Positions 16,609 through 25,598 of a DNA stretch of 64,000 nucleotides are shown piece after piece. The notes beneath the pieces are model-generated. The model searched no databases and was not told the origin of the DNA. It was given only the letters and a program-made list of their open reading frames with translations. The stretch is from Alkalihalobacterium chitinilyticum (lineage in GTDB: Bacteria > Bacillota > Bacilli > Bacillales > Bacillaceae_F): assembly GCF_029028005.1 (NCBI RefSeq), contig NZ_JAOTPO010000009.1, positions 62,001 to 126,000 on the forward strand, read 5' to 3'. Within the stretch, counting starts at the first letter, position 1. The number at the start of each line of letters is the position of its first letter. The translations under genes and the position numbers were made by a program.

Positions 16609-18042
16609 CTAAGCCACATTTTGTTTTTGTTCAAGTTGTACCAGCTTGGCTTTTCTCATTTGGAAAATAAACCAAATGGCAACGATTGTTGTAACAGCAA
16701 TACCAATTCCGACAGAAACAGGATAAGGAAGACTAAATCCTTCTGGTGCGTAGAAGATGTATGTCCCGACAACACCTGTCATAAATAACGCAGGAATAGA
16801 GCAAATCCAGTGGAATTTCCCTTTTTGTAAGAGGTAAATCGCAGCTGTCCATAACATGACTGTAGCTACGACCTGGTTCGTCCATCCTACATACCTCCAT
16901 AAGAAGGAGTAATCAATTTGTGTTAAATAGAAAGTAGGGATAATCACTGGGATAGCTAACAGTGATTGTTTCCACTTTGCTTCAAGCTTCCAGAAATTAC
17001 GAAGTAAATCAACGAGCATCATTCGTGAAGATCGCAGTGCTGTATCACCAGTTGTTACAGGAAGAATAATTACCCCGATAATCGCAAGAATTCCCCCTAA
17101 CGTTCCAAGCATAGACTTAGAGATGTGATCGACAACCCCGGCAGGACCACCTTCTGCGAGCATTGCTTGCAATCCACCTGTATTTCCAAAGAAGGTCATC
17201 GCCGCTGCTGCCCAAATCATCGCGATGATGGCTTCAACAATCATTGCCCCATAAAAAACTTTTCGTCCGTCACTTTCTTTTTTCATCGTTCTAGCGATGA
17301 TCGGACTTTGCGTCGAATGGAAACCGGAAATAGCTCCACATGAAATTGTAATCATAATGAGAGGCCAAATCGGCAACTCCTGTGGGTGTAAATTTTCAAA
17401 GGTCAAATTTGGTATCGGTTGGTCTTGAAATAAGAGACCGATTCCAATTGCTAATGCCATAAAAATTAATACGGCACCAAAGATCGGATAAATTCGCCCA
17501 ATAATTTTATTAATAGGTAGTAAGGCAGCTACTAAAAAATAACCAAAGATTATGAAAATAGCAACCGTAAAACTAAGCGGTGTAACAGAAGATAATAATT
17601 GGGCTGGACCTGCTGTAAAGGCAGCTGCTACTAAAATCATCAATATAATTGAAATGATGTTAATGATTGTCTTTGCAGTTGTCCCTAAATAACGGCCAAC
17701 AATGGAAGGATACTGGTCTCCGCCATGTCGAACAGACATCATCCCAGCAAAATAATCGTGAACGGCACCTGCAAAAATAGCACCAACCACGATCCAAATA
17801 AAAGCAACAGGTCCATATAGAGCCCCCATAATAGCTCCAAAGATCGGACCTAGACCAGCAATGTTCAATAGTTGAATTAGACTTCCTTTTGCCCAACTCA
17901 TCGGCATGAAGTCAAGGCCGTCCAGCTTCGTGTAAGCAGGAGTCTTCCTGTTGTCGTCAATGCCAAATACTTTTTCAACCATTTTAGAATAGAAAATGTA
18001 ACCTAGAACAAGTAGTACGATAGATGCTAAAAACGTGATCAT
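16609..18042 (-). CDS. cstA: Carbon starvation protein CstA family (peptide/pyruvate transporter)
   Basis: Membrane transporter of the CstA family, linked in other bacteria to peptide or pyruvate uptake when carbon runs short. Family features include the opening FYSKMVEKVFGID, the KGSLIQLLNIAGLGPIFGAIMG segment, HDYFAGMMSVRHGGDQ and a conserved SGFHSTQSPIIART. About a dozen hydrophobic helices are visible. At 477 residues it is the shorter Firmicute form, lacking the extra C-terminal helices of the roughly 700-residue E. coli protein. The start ATG has AAGGAGA upstream. It is monocistronic. Confidence 0.9.
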   Translation of the reverse strand: MITFLASIVLLVLGYIFYSKMVEKVFGIDDNRKTPAYTKLDGLDFMPMSWAKGSLIQLLNIAGLGPIFGAIMGALYGPVAFIWIVVGAIFAGAVHDYFAGMMSVRHGGDQYPSIVGRYLGTTAKTIINIISIILMILVAAAFTAGPAQLLSSVTPLSFTVAIFIIFGYFLVAALLPINKIIGRIYPIFGAVLIFMALAIGIGLLFQDQPIPNLTFENLHPQELPIWPLIMITISCGAISGFHSTQSPIIARTMKKESDGRKVFYGAMIVEAIIAMIWAAAAMTFFGNTGGLQAMLAEGGPAGVVDHISKSMLGTLGGILAIIGVIILPVTTGDTALRSSRMMLVDLLRNFWKLEAKWKQSLLAIPVIIPTFYLTQIDYSFLWRYVGWTNQVVATVMLWTAAIYLLQKGKFHWICSIPALFMTGVVGTYIFYAPEGFSLPYPVSVGIGIAVTTIVAIWFIFQMRKAKLVQLEQKQNVA

Positions 18043-18461
18043 GTGTCTAATCTCCTTATATTACTATGTATGTATAATTTTATTACGTTATTTTACTAAA
18101 GTATTGAAGTAGTGTAAACAATATTTTGAAAAATTATATTATTATTTATTTATAATGATTTCAGGATCTTGTGAATTTTGGTCGAGAAATGTAAAAATGA
18201 CAAAGTTCACCCCCTTATAAATTATTACTTATTACCTAGTTAATAAGACTGGAGATTAAAAAAATATGTAATAGAGTGAAAATTAATATGAAGGAATATA
18301 AGAAGATGAGATTGGTAGTAAATATATACTAATATTGAAGGTTGAACTTAGTCGAAACAAGAGGACCTTAGTATGAAAGGAAAACATTATGATAAAAGAG
18401 TATTTATTACACCGTTCGAAATTTTCGAAATACTCAAATTCCTATATAGAGAGGAGGTCCT
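18043..18461. other. AT-rich gap between cstA and vpr
   Basis: The divergent control regions of cstA and the protease gene. It is very AT-rich with no coding frame that has a ribosome binding site. No clear catabolite-responsive palindrome was seen by eye. Confidence 0.5.
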
Positions 18462-18488
18462 ATGAGTAGAGCAAAACAATGTGTTTGA
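18462..18488 (+). CDS. Possible leader peptide MSRAKQCV upstream of vpr
   Basis: An eight-residue frame (ATG to TGA) with a very strong ribosome binding site GAGGAGG. It ends 30 bases before the protease start, whose own site (AGAGGA) is weaker and set further away. A translated leader that couples or tunes protease translation is possible; chance is the alternative. Confidence 0.3.
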   Translation: MSRAKQCV

Positions 18489-18518
18489 AATATAAAAAAG
18501 AGAGGATGTTTACAAAAG

Positions 18519-20954
18519 ATGCACAAAAGAATATCTAAATCTGTCTTATGGTTACTGACATTAGCACTCATTTTATCGTCATTTAGTATGAGTGCCTTAG
18601 CAAACACTGGTAGTAAGCAGCAAGCTAAGGAACTAAAAATCGCTGAAATATTTGGCGATATTGAAATGGCTTCGAAAGCTCCTACAACGGTCATCGTTGA
18701 ACTAGAAGAAGAGTCGATCGTTGAAGCTAAACATAAAGGAAAGAACCAAACAAAACAAAAGTTAGCGACCGAAAGAGGAAAAGTCATTTCTGAACTCAAG
18801 AATAAGGTTTCTAACGCGGAAGTAAACCGTGAGTATGACCACGTATTCTCAGGATTTTCAGTAGAACTTCCTGCAAACGAAATTCCACAATTATTAACGA
18901 CAGCAGGGGTTAAAGCAGTGTATCCGAATGTGGAGTATACAGTAGATGCGGTTGGTGGGGAAGAAATTTCAGCTGAGGCATTTAGTCCGTATATGATGGA
19001 TAGTGCTCCATTTATCGGCTCGGACCTTGTTTGGGATGCTGGCTTTACAGGTGAAGGTGTGACTGTAGCGGTTATCGATACTGGTACAGACTACACACAC
19101 CCAGATTTAGCACATGCATTCGGCGAGTATAAAGGATGGGATTTTGTTGATAACAACAATGATCCGCAAGAAACTCCTCCTGGTGACCCGCGTGGAGGAT
19201 CAACGAACCATGGGACACACGTAGCTGGTACAGTTGCTGCTAATGGACAAATTAAAGGTGTTGCTCCAGATGCAACATTATTAGCTTATCGTGTTCTTGG
19301 ACCAGGTGGATCAGGTTCAACTGAAAATGTTGTTGCCGGTATTGAACGAGCGGTTCAAGACGGTGCTGACATTATGAATCTATCATTAGGTAACACCTTA
19401 AACAACCCGGACTGGGCAACTTCGATCGCATTAGACTGGGCGATGGCTGAAGGTGTTGTGGCAGTAACATCAAACGGAAACAGCGGTCCAAACAACTGGA
19501 CAGTCGGTTCTCCAGGAACTTCTCGTGAAGCGATTTCTGTAGGTGCAACACGTTTACCTTACAATGTGTTTTCTTCTGAAATCTTTACTTCTGAAGGTGT
19601 AGAATATCCTTCGGCAAAAGTAATGGGCTTCACTAGTGAAGATGAATTATTGGCTTTAGATGAAGGTGAGTATGAGTTTGTAGATGTAGGTCTTGGTTAT
19701 CCTGCAGATTTTGAAGGAAAAGATCTTGAAGGGAAAATTGCCTTAATTAGCCGCGGTGACTTTGCATTCGTTGATAAAGCGACAAATGCGAAAAATGCAG
19801 GTGCTGTAGGAGCAATCATCTACAATAACGTTGCTGGTGAACATCCAGATGTGCCAGGAATGGCAGTACCGACAATTAAAACGACATTGGTTGATGGGCA
19901 AAAATTACTTGCTGAACTAGAAGCAGGAAACAATACGGTTTCTTTTGACATCGAGTTTGCTTATGAAGTTGGTGAAACTGTTGCAGATTTCTCTTCTCGC
20001 GGACCTGTTATGGAAACTTGGATGATTAAGCCAGATGTATCGGCACCTGGTGTAAATATCACAAGTACAATCCCTACACATAACCCAGATAACCCACATG
20101 GATACGGGGCATTTCAAGGAACATCAATGTCGGCACCACACGTAGCAGGTGCAGCAGCATTAATCTTACAAGCTAACCCAGCTTGGAATGTTGATCAAGT
20201 AAAAGCAGCGTTAATGAACACTGCAGAAGATATGATTGACCCAGCCACAGGAAAAGTATATCCACATAATACTCAAGGTGCTGGAAGTATCCGAGTGCTA
20301 GATGCAATTGAAACAGAAACTTTAGTTGCTCCTGGAAGCCATTCTTTCGGTAAATTCGTGAAAGACACAGGTAGACAAGTAGAGCGCCAAAGCTTTGAAA
20401 TTCAAAATCTATCAAACGAAAGAAAGCGTTACAGCTTTGAAGTTGAATTTACTGGCAACCCAGACGGTATTAAAGTAATGACGAGTAACAATTTAAATGT
20501 ACAACCTGGTAAAAGACAACAAGTGAATTTCAACGTTCAAGTGGATACTTCTAAGCTAACGCCAGGTTATTATGAAGGAACAATTAAAGTAAGTGATGGC
20601 GAAACTACTATAGATGTTCCTAGTATTCTATTTGTTGGTGAGCCAGATTATCCGCGTGTAACTGGTACTTTCTTTGAGAAGGATGGAGATAGCTATACTG
20701 TAGGTTCATACCTCCCAGGTGGTGCAGAAGTATTAGATTATGACTTTTATAAATTTAATGCTTCTGATGGAACAATCGGTTCTCTCCTAGGAACAATCGG
20801 TGAATTCACTAACGTTCCAGCCCCAATCCATGAATTGTCATGGGATGGTAACATCGGTGGAGAACAACTTCCAAACGGGCAATATGTACTTGCAGTTTAC
20901 GTTGAACAAGGTGGAGTTACGGAGTATAGAGCATATCTAGTAACTAAAAACTAA
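18519..20954 (+). CDS. vpr: Vpr-type secreted subtilisin-like serine protease
   Basis: Large extracellular subtilase (811 residues). Domain order: signal peptide (hydrophobic LWLLTLALILSSFSMSALA), an I9-type inhibitory propeptide (about residues 50-145), then the S8 catalytic domain with Asp187 (VIDTGTDY), His231 (NHGTHVAG) and Ser536 (GTSMSAPH). A protease-associated insert of about 120 residues sits between His and Ser (DFAFVDKATNAKNAGAVGA). A C-terminal Fn3-like or beta-sandwich region follows and ends with an EQGGVTEYRAYL strand. This layout matches minor extracellular protease Vpr of Bacillus. Single gene with a strong terminator. Confidence 0.92.
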   Translation: MHKRISKSVLWLLTLALILSSFSMSALANTGSKQQAKELKIAEIFGDIEMASKAPTTVIVELEEESIVEAKHKGKNQTKQKLATERGKVISELKNKVSNAEVNREYDHVFSGFSVELPANEIPQLLTTAGVKAVYPNVEYTVDAVGGEEISAEAFSPYMMDSAPFIGSDLVWDAGFTGEGVTVAVIDTGTDYTHPDLAHAFGEYKGWDFVDNNNDPQETPPGDPRGGSTNHGTHVAGTVAANGQIKGVAPDATLLAYRVLGPGGSGSTENVVAGIERAVQDGADIMNLSLGNTLNNPDWATSIALDWAMAEGVVAVTSNGNSGPNNWTVGSPGTSREAISVGATRLPYNVFSSEIFTSEGVEYPSAKVMGFTSEDELLALDEGEYEFVDVGLGYPADFEGKDLEGKIALISRGDFAFVDKATNAKNAGAVGAIIYNNVAGEHPDVPGMAVPTIKTTLVDGQKLLAELEAGNNTVSFDIEFAYEVGETVADFSSRGPVMETWMIKPDVSAPGVNITSTIPTHNPDNPHGYGAFQGTSMSAPHVAGAAALILQANPAWNVDQVKAALMNTAEDMIDPATGKVYPHNTQGAGSIRVLDAIETETLVAPGSHSFGKFVKDTGRQVERQSFEIQNLSNERKRYSFEVEFTGNPDGIKVMTSNNLNVQPGKRQQVNFNVQVDTSKLTPGYYEGTIKVSDGETTIDVPSILFVGEPDYPRVTGTFFEKDGDSYTVGSYLPGGAEVLDYDFYKFNASDGTIGSLLGTIGEFTNVPAPIHELSWDGNIGGEQLPNGQYVLAVYVEQGGVTEYRAYLVTKN

Positions 20955-20961
20955 TCAAACC

Positions 20962-21001
20962 AAAACGATCCTTATAGAAAATCTATAAGGATCGTTTTTT
21001 C
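20962..21001 (+). terminator. Terminator of vpr
   Basis: A perfect 16-bp stem (AAAACGATCCTTATAG and its complement) with loop AAAAT, ending in six T. Confidence 0.95.
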
Positions 21002-21055
21002 CTTTCTATAACTTTGCTATAATGATTAAAACAAATAATAACAGAGGTGATAGAT

Positions 21056-21565
21056 TTGCTCACCATTCAATGTACGAAAAAACTACAAGACACTCTTAAG
21101 GTTCCGATGACGGATTTAACCGACTTAAACAACGAACCTTTATATTCTTGGCATGCACATCTGTTTCTTTACAAGAGAAAGAAATGTGTGTTAGTGATGA
21201 ACAACGTTTCTCGGTATAACTTTCTATTGTATGGCTTAAAAGCTAGTGATTTCAAGCAGCTGGATCAAATCGTTATGGAAGAAATGAAGCGTAATATGGT
21301 AGCTGAGGGAATTGATGAACTTACGGTACATAAATACATGAAAGATTGCCAGTCGGTTACTTATACGAAAACAAGTGAGAGAAGCATTATTAGTCAAATA
21401 AATGAAATGATCAGCGTCGTCAAATACTGGATGGAACTCCGAGAACACGAAGGGAAGGAAATCAACATTGACGAGTTTAATCGAAAACTTAATCGTTTTG
21501 TTATGCTGAGGCTTCCCAAATCGTATTCTGGTGAAACGATGAAGGATGAATTACAACATTTGTAA
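21056..21565 (+). CDS. DUF6933-type hypothetical protein
   Basis: 169-residue cytoplasmic protein that fits the DUF6933 pattern: an N-terminal LTIQCTKKLQD strand-helix, then WHAHLFLYKRKKCVLVMNN and a C-terminal helical part. No catalytic motif is evident and the family has no known function. The TTG start is favoured because AGAGGTGA lies five bases before it; an in-frame GTG nine bases upstream would sit on top of that site. The second half carries a charged amphipathic region (YWMELREHEGKEINIDEFNR). It stands alone between the vpr terminator and a hairpin shared with the Spo0E-like gene. Confidence 0.75.
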   Translation: MLTIQCTKKLQDTLKVPMTDLTDLNNEPLYSWHAHLFLYKRKKCVLVMNNVSRYNFLLYGLKASDFKQLDQIVMEEMKRNMVAEGIDELTVHKYMKDCQSVTYTKTSERSIISQINEMISVVKYWMELREHEGKEINIDEFNRKLNRFVMLRLPKSYSGETMKDELQHL

Positions 21566-21574
21566 TTAACAGAA

Positions 21575-21609
21575 AGGCAACTCCACCTTATTAAGAAGGG
21601 GAGTTGCCT
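21575..21609. terminator. Hairpin between converging genes
   Basis: AGGCAACTCC/GGAGTTGCCT is a perfect 10-bp stem. It separates the DUF6933 gene and the Spo0E-like gene, and can serve both strands. Confidence 0.7.
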
Positions 21610-21612
21610 ATA

Positions 21613-21768
21613 TTAATGATAATTTTTGCTTTTCTCCAGTGTGTTTAATAGCTGGTCGAGTTCTTGACTGCTTTTAATGGTGATCTCAGAGGATAATCCA
21701 TATTTTTTTCCGAAATTAACCAATTCACTGCGTTTAAGTTCAATCGTTTGCATTAGACTTGTAGGCAT
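21613..21768 (-). CDS. Spo0E-like aspartyl-phosphate phosphatase
   Basis: 51-residue protein with the full Spo0E-family pattern: a first helix IELKRSELVNFGKKYGL, a turn, and a second helix carrying the signature SQELDQLLN. Family members dephosphorylate Spo0A~P or related response regulators and so delay sporulation. Length and the two-helix hairpin are typical. The start is unsure: the ATG used has a G-rich stretch about eleven bases upstream, and the next ATG (at MQTIE) is the usual family start. The frame remains open for about 27 codons further upstream without a normal start codon. Confidence 0.8.
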   Translation of the reverse strand: MPTSLMQTIELKRSELVNFGKKYGLSSEITIKSSQELDQLLNTLEKSKNYH

Positions 21769-22082
21769 CTTTACGTAGGCCCCCCCATATTCTTTTTTCT
21801 GTCTCTCTAAAATAAAATTTAGTAAATATTTCGATAAATGGGTACTAAAATCCTATTAGAACTAAAAATATTTCAAAAAAACTTTTCTACATTTTTCTGC
21901 ATCAAATGACCAATAAAGATATGACTATATTACTGGTTTAGAATGGGGGTTTCTACATACAGGTTTATCGATAAAACTATTTTTGAACAAATGGTTTACT
22001 ACTGGTAGAATTTAATAGTCTTGAAACTAGTTTTGAAACTTTTTTATAAGTGTTTCGTAAGTAAGTACGGGAGGTGTAAATT
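21769..22082. other. AT-rich gap between Spo0E-like gene and lipoprotein cluster
   Basis: Divergent promoter region. Contains a run of seven C near 21780 and otherwise AT-rich sequence. No independent gene is supported. Confidence 0.45.
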
Positions 22083-22598
22083 ATGAAAAAACCAAAAACA
22101 GATAAACTTCTTAAGGGGATTGTTGGTACAAGTGTTGCTCTTTTCGGTTTAGCCGGCTGTTCCACCAATACTCAAGAGGAATTATTTTCAGTTCCAGAGG
22201 AGTCTCCTACTCATAATCAGGCTGTAAATCCAGGATCCCCGCCATCTCCAGATGAAGCAGATTGTGATACGTGGACGTGGGATGCTGAAGGTGAGGTATA
22301 CCAATGTGTCCAGGAGGGATCAGAGAATTATGGGCACTATTATTCAGGAGGCAGTTGGTTTCCTACAATTGCGGCATTTATGGCTGGGCAAGCGATCGGG
22401 AGAAATAGTTCCAATCAATCGAATGTAAATAATACACAAAGACGTCAGGAACCAACTGGGACAACGACAAATCAACAAAGGGTTAATCAAAACAATCAAA
22501 CGACAACAGGTCAACAAACGAATCGTTCAAGCACAAATTCAGGTCAAGTAACCAATTCAAGATCTGGGATGGGTAGTGGTGGCAGTTTTGGTGGATAA
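22083..22598 (+). CDS. Lipoprotein, DUF1190/YgiB-like position in ATP-grasp cluster
   Basis: 171-residue predicted lipoprotein. A basic start and hydrophobic core (IVGTSVALFGLAGC) end in a lipobox with Cys22. After it come acidic, Pro-rich residues and then DCDTWTWDAEGEVYQCVQ, with a second pair of cysteines and aromatic residues; the middle has YYSGGSWFPTIAAFMAGQAIGR. The tail is low-complexity Gln/Asn/Thr/Ser ending in GSGGSFGG. Gene order with a GSP-synthase-like ligase and DUF350 protein recalls E. coli YgiB-YgiC and YjfM-YjfL-YjfC, where the small partner is DUF1190. Similarity to DUF1190 is by position and composition; alignment was not possible. It overlaps the next gene. Confidence 0.7.
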   Translation: MKKPKTDKLLKGIVGTSVALFGLAGCSTNTQEELFSVPEESPTHNQAVNPGSPPSPDEADCDTWTWDAEGEVYQCVQEGSENYGHYYSGGSWFPTIAAFMAGQAIGRNSSNQSNVNNTQRRQEPTGTTTNQQRVNQNNQTTTGQQTNRSSTNSGQVTNSRSGMGSGGSFGG

Positions 22599-23835
22599 AC
22601 AATACAGTGAACGTAATGCCTTTTACAAGCAGATTCCGATGTTTTGGGATCGGTTATACGGAACGGAATACGCTTTGTACGATTGTCATTCCATTTCACC
22701 AGTTGAAGCGACTGAAGTAAGAAGGGCGACGAATGATGCTTATTCAATTTATAAAAAACTTAATCTTCTTTTAAAGAATGCACCTGATGAAACTTTATTA
22801 GATTTAGGATTTCCAGAGAGTGCGTTACCTTTTTTACGGATCGCACAAATTCCTTACGAAACAGTGATTGGTCGCTTTGATTTTGTAAAAACAATCGAAG
22901 GATTAAAGCTTATTGAATTCAATTCCGATACGCCAACGTTTATTCGTGAATTGTTTGAAGTGAACGGGCTCGTATGTGAACAATTTGGTGTAAGTAACCC
23001 CAATGAGAATGAGGAAGCTTATTTAGGAAAATCGATTCGGAATAGTATCTTTCATTGTGCACAATCCATCGGTGTCAAAGGGCATCCGTATGTTGTATTT
23101 ACTGCTCATGAAGACGATATTGAAGACCGTGAAACGATGAACTATTTAATGGCTGTTGCCCGAATTAAGGGTACTGTTTTTATACCCCTTCGAGATCTGC
23201 AAGTCGTAGAAGGACAGGGCGTATATGATCCAAATGGAAAGAAAATTGATATCGTCTATCGCCATACATATCCTTTAGAAGCGCTATTAGAAGATAAGAC
23301 GAGTGATGATTTTCCGATCGGTATTGAATTTATGAAATTAGTCAAGCAGAAAAGAGTCGGGATGTTAAATCCAGTGTCCGCGTTTTTAATGCAAAGTAAA
23401 GCCGTCATGGCGGTTATATGGGGGATGTTTGAACAACGTCATCCATTTTTTAGTGAAGAAGAATACGCTATCATTGAAAGATATTTTTTACCTACTTATT
23501 TAGATGAAGATCCGTTTTATGAAACGGATGAGATTTACGTTTCCAAACCAGCCTTCGGACGTGAAGGCGATACGGTTGAAGTCCGACAAAATCGTCATGC
23601 GATTTATGTTCCAAAGCAAAAAACGTATGATCAATATGTAAAGGTGTTCCAAAAATATGTTGATCTTCCGGCAACGGTGATCCAAACAGAAGAGGGATCT
23701 AAAAGCGTGCACTTATTAATCGGCAGTTTTATTATCAATGAAAAACCGAGTGCGTTTGGCCTTCGAGCAGGCGATAAAATTACAAATAACTTATCATATT
23801 TCTTACCTTGTGGTGTGAAAGGAGAAAGTGAATGA
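22576..23835 (+). CDS. Glutathionylspermidine synthase-like ATP-grasp ligase (YgiC/YjfC type), first copy
   Basis: 419-residue ATP-grasp enzyme of the GSP_synth family, related to the amide-forming half of glutathionylspermidine synthase. Features include GRFDFVKTIEGLKLIEFNSDTPT, which carries the Glu/Asn metal-binding pattern, and KPAFGREGDTVEV near residue 320, the ATP-binding Lys with a Gly-rich loop. No amidase domain is present, so it is a stand-alone ligase. The real substrate is unknown; glutathione is not typical of Bacillaceae. It overlaps the lipoprotein gene and its ATG-A overlap with DUF350 shows translational coupling. GTG at 22591 is an alternative start. Confidence 0.85.
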   Translation: MVAVLVDKQYSERNAFYKQIPMFWDRLYGTEYALYDCHSISPVEATEVRRATNDAYSIYKKLNLLLKNAPDETLLDLGFPESALPFLRIAQIPYETVIGRFDFVKTIEGLKLIEFNSDTPTFIRELFEVNGLVCEQFGVSNPNENEEAYLGKSIRNSIFHCAQSIGVKGHPYVVFTAHEDDIEDRETMNYLMAVARIKGTVFIPLRDLQVVEGQGVYDPNGKKIDIVYRHTYPLEALLEDKTSDDFPIGIEFMKLVKQKRVGMLNPVSAFLMQSKAVMAVIWGMFEQRHPFFSEEEYAIIERYFLPTYLDEDPFYETDEIYVSKPAFGREGDTVEVRQNRHAIYVPKQKTYDQYVKVFQKYVDLPATVIQTEEGSKSVHLLIGSFIINEKPSAFGLRAGDKITNNLSYFLPCGVKGESE

Positions 23836-24248
23836 ATTTAACCTATTATTTACAAACTTTTGATCACTTTTTAATCTACTTAGCAGCGTCATTAGTATTA
23901 TTTTTGATTGGTACTTATATTTTTAAATTAATTACCCCATACTCTGAACGAGCACTTATTAAAGAAGGGAATATAGCCGTTTCTCTTAAACTATTAGGTA
24001 AGATGGCAGGGCTTGTCGTTGTTCTTCAGTCGGCGATCCGGAGCTCGATCAATCTAGTTGATTTAGCGATTTGGGCCATTATTGCTATTATTGTGCAAAT
24101 CGTGCTTCACTTAGTCATTGAGTATGTTTTTACTCGAAATACGAATTTGGCGAAAGAAGTGGAAAAAGGAAATGTTGCTGTTGGTCTTTTCTTAGGTGGT
24201 GTTTCTATTCTCGTCGGTATGATTGTTGCTGCAGCTATAAGTTATTAA
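23832..24248 (+). CDS. DUF350 membrane protein (YjfL-like)
   Basis: 138-residue integral membrane protein with four hydrophobic helices, the DUF350 layout. The second helix is followed by YSERALIKEGNIAVSLKLLGKMAG and the fourth region by EVEKGNVAVGLFLGGVSILVG, showing the internal two-fold repeat (GN.AV.L) of the family. Its ATG overlaps the stop of the upstream ligase gene and the second ligase starts 12 bases after its end, so the three are one translation unit. DUF350 proteins recur beside GSP-synthase-like genes and are thought to form the membrane part of the system. Function unknown. Confidence 0.87.
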   Translation: MNLTYYLQTFDHFLIYLAASLVLFLIGTYIFKLITPYSERALIKEGNIAVSLKLLGKMAGLVVVLQSAIRSSINLVDLAIWAIIAIIVQIVLHLVIEYVFTRNTNLAKEVEKGNVAVGLFLGGVSILVGMIVAAAISY

Positions 24249-24260
24249 AGGAGGTCCTCA

Positions 24261-25505
24261 ATGCTTCCATACCAATCATTAACAAAGCCGTTTCACCCGG
24301 AAACGTATTTAAAATCCTGGGAAGCGGTAGAAAAGAAAGTAGCGGAAAAAGGCTTTACATGGGCAAGTTTATATGAAAATTATGAAGACAATCAATATAT
24401 GAGTGACTCTTTATTACTTGTTCCAGAAATGATGGTTCGCGAAATTGAAAATGCGTCAAGAGCGGCCCACGATATCTTTACGAAAACGTACGAGCAAATT
24501 GTAAAAAATCCACATACGATTCATGAGTTAGGTTTGCCAATTATGCTGTGGGACTTGTTTCAGAAGCTGGGCAAGACAAAATTTTCTTACTTTACGAGAT
24601 ATGATTTTATTGCGTCAGCTAGCGGTTTAAAAATAATCGAGGCTAATACGGATACACCCGTAGGCATAGTAGAATCAGCTATTGCACAAGAAGTTCTTTG
24701 TAATGAGCATAAGAGTAAAAATCCAAACGCACACATCAACCAAAAAGTGAAAAGTACCTGGGAGCAAATCATTCGTGATTATGACATTCGCAGCAGCGAC
24801 ACGCTCTATTTTACGTGTGCGGATTGGCACGATGAAGATAAACAAACCGTGAAATATTTAATGGAATTGTTTCCGCAACAAGCGAAATATGTTCCACTTG
24901 AACAGATTGTAGTAGATAAAGAGGGTGTGAAAACGCCTGATGGCGAATCGATTGAATTTTTATATCGTCTCTATCCCTTAGAATACTTTCTAGAAGAGCA
25001 AAGTGGAACTGGTGAACCAATTGGTGAACAATTTTTAGTTCATATTATCAATAAAAAATTGAAGGTTATTAATCCGCCTGCTGCACTACTTATGCAATCA
25101 AAAGCGATATTAGCACTCATTACAGCCAAAAAAGAAGAGTGGTATACGAGAATGGAACAGGCTGCGATCGAAAAATATTTTTTACCAACTTATTTTTCTG
25201 CTGATTCTTTAAGGGATACTTATGTTAAAAAACCGGTATTAGGACGAGAAGGTGGAGGCATCCGTGTTGTTACAAACGGGAGAATTCTCGATGAGGATGT
25301 TGACTACTATCAAGATCAACAAGCGGTTTATCAGCAATATTTCCCGATGCCCGATCAAACCATTGATACGTGGGATGGTCCATATACTGGAAAGTTATTA
25401 ATTGGTTCTCACGTTATGAACGGCGAACCGAGTGGTTTGTTCTTCCGAGTTGGCGGCTTTATAACAGGTAACTTATCAATGTTTGTGCCATACACAACGG
25501 CTTGA
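24261..25505 (+). CDS. Glutathionylspermidine synthase-like ATP-grasp ligase, second copy
   Basis: Second ATP-grasp enzyme of the GSP_synth family, 414 residues, clearly related to the copy two genes upstream but well diverged. Matching landmarks are RYDFIASASGLKIIEANTDTP, LLMQSKAILALI and KKPVLGREGGGIRVV, the ATP-binding loop. Both copies keep the metal-binding Glu and Asn, so both look active. It has a strong AAGGAGG site. Having two different ligases around a DUF350 protein suggests two successive amide-bond steps or a heterodimer; that is inference. A terminator follows, before the K+ channel gene. Confidence 0.86.
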   Translation: MLPYQSLTKPFHPETYLKSWEAVEKKVAEKGFTWASLYENYEDNQYMSDSLLLVPEMMVREIENASRAAHDIFTKTYEQIVKNPHTIHELGLPIMLWDLFQKLGKTKFSYFTRYDFIASASGLKIIEANTDTPVGIVESAIAQEVLCNEHKSKNPNAHINQKVKSTWEQIIRDYDIRSSDTLYFTCADWHDEDKQTVKYLMELFPQQAKYVPLEQIVVDKEGVKTPDGESIEFLYRLYPLEYFLEEQSGTGEPIGEQFLVHIINKKLKVINPPAALLMQSKAILALITAKKEEWYTRMEQAAIEKYFLPTYFSADSLRDTYVKKPVLGREGGGIRVVTNGRILDEDVDYYQDQQAVYQQYFPMPDQTIDTWDGPYTGKLLIGSHVMNGEPSGLFFRVGGFITGNLSMFVPYTTA

Positions 25506-25530
25506 TGTGAAATTCTAATCTCATTCAATG

Positions 25531-25560
25531 AACGGGAAGGGTTAGCTTCCCGTTTTCTTT
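25531..25560 (+). terminator. Terminator after second ATP-grasp gene
   Basis: AACGGGAAG/CTTCCCGTT stem of nine pairs with GGTTAG loop and a T-rich tail. It may reduce read-through into the channel gene. Confidence 0.8.
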
Positions 25561-25598
25561 GGTTAATTAGTTATTGAAAACGGAAGGAGGGGACTCAG

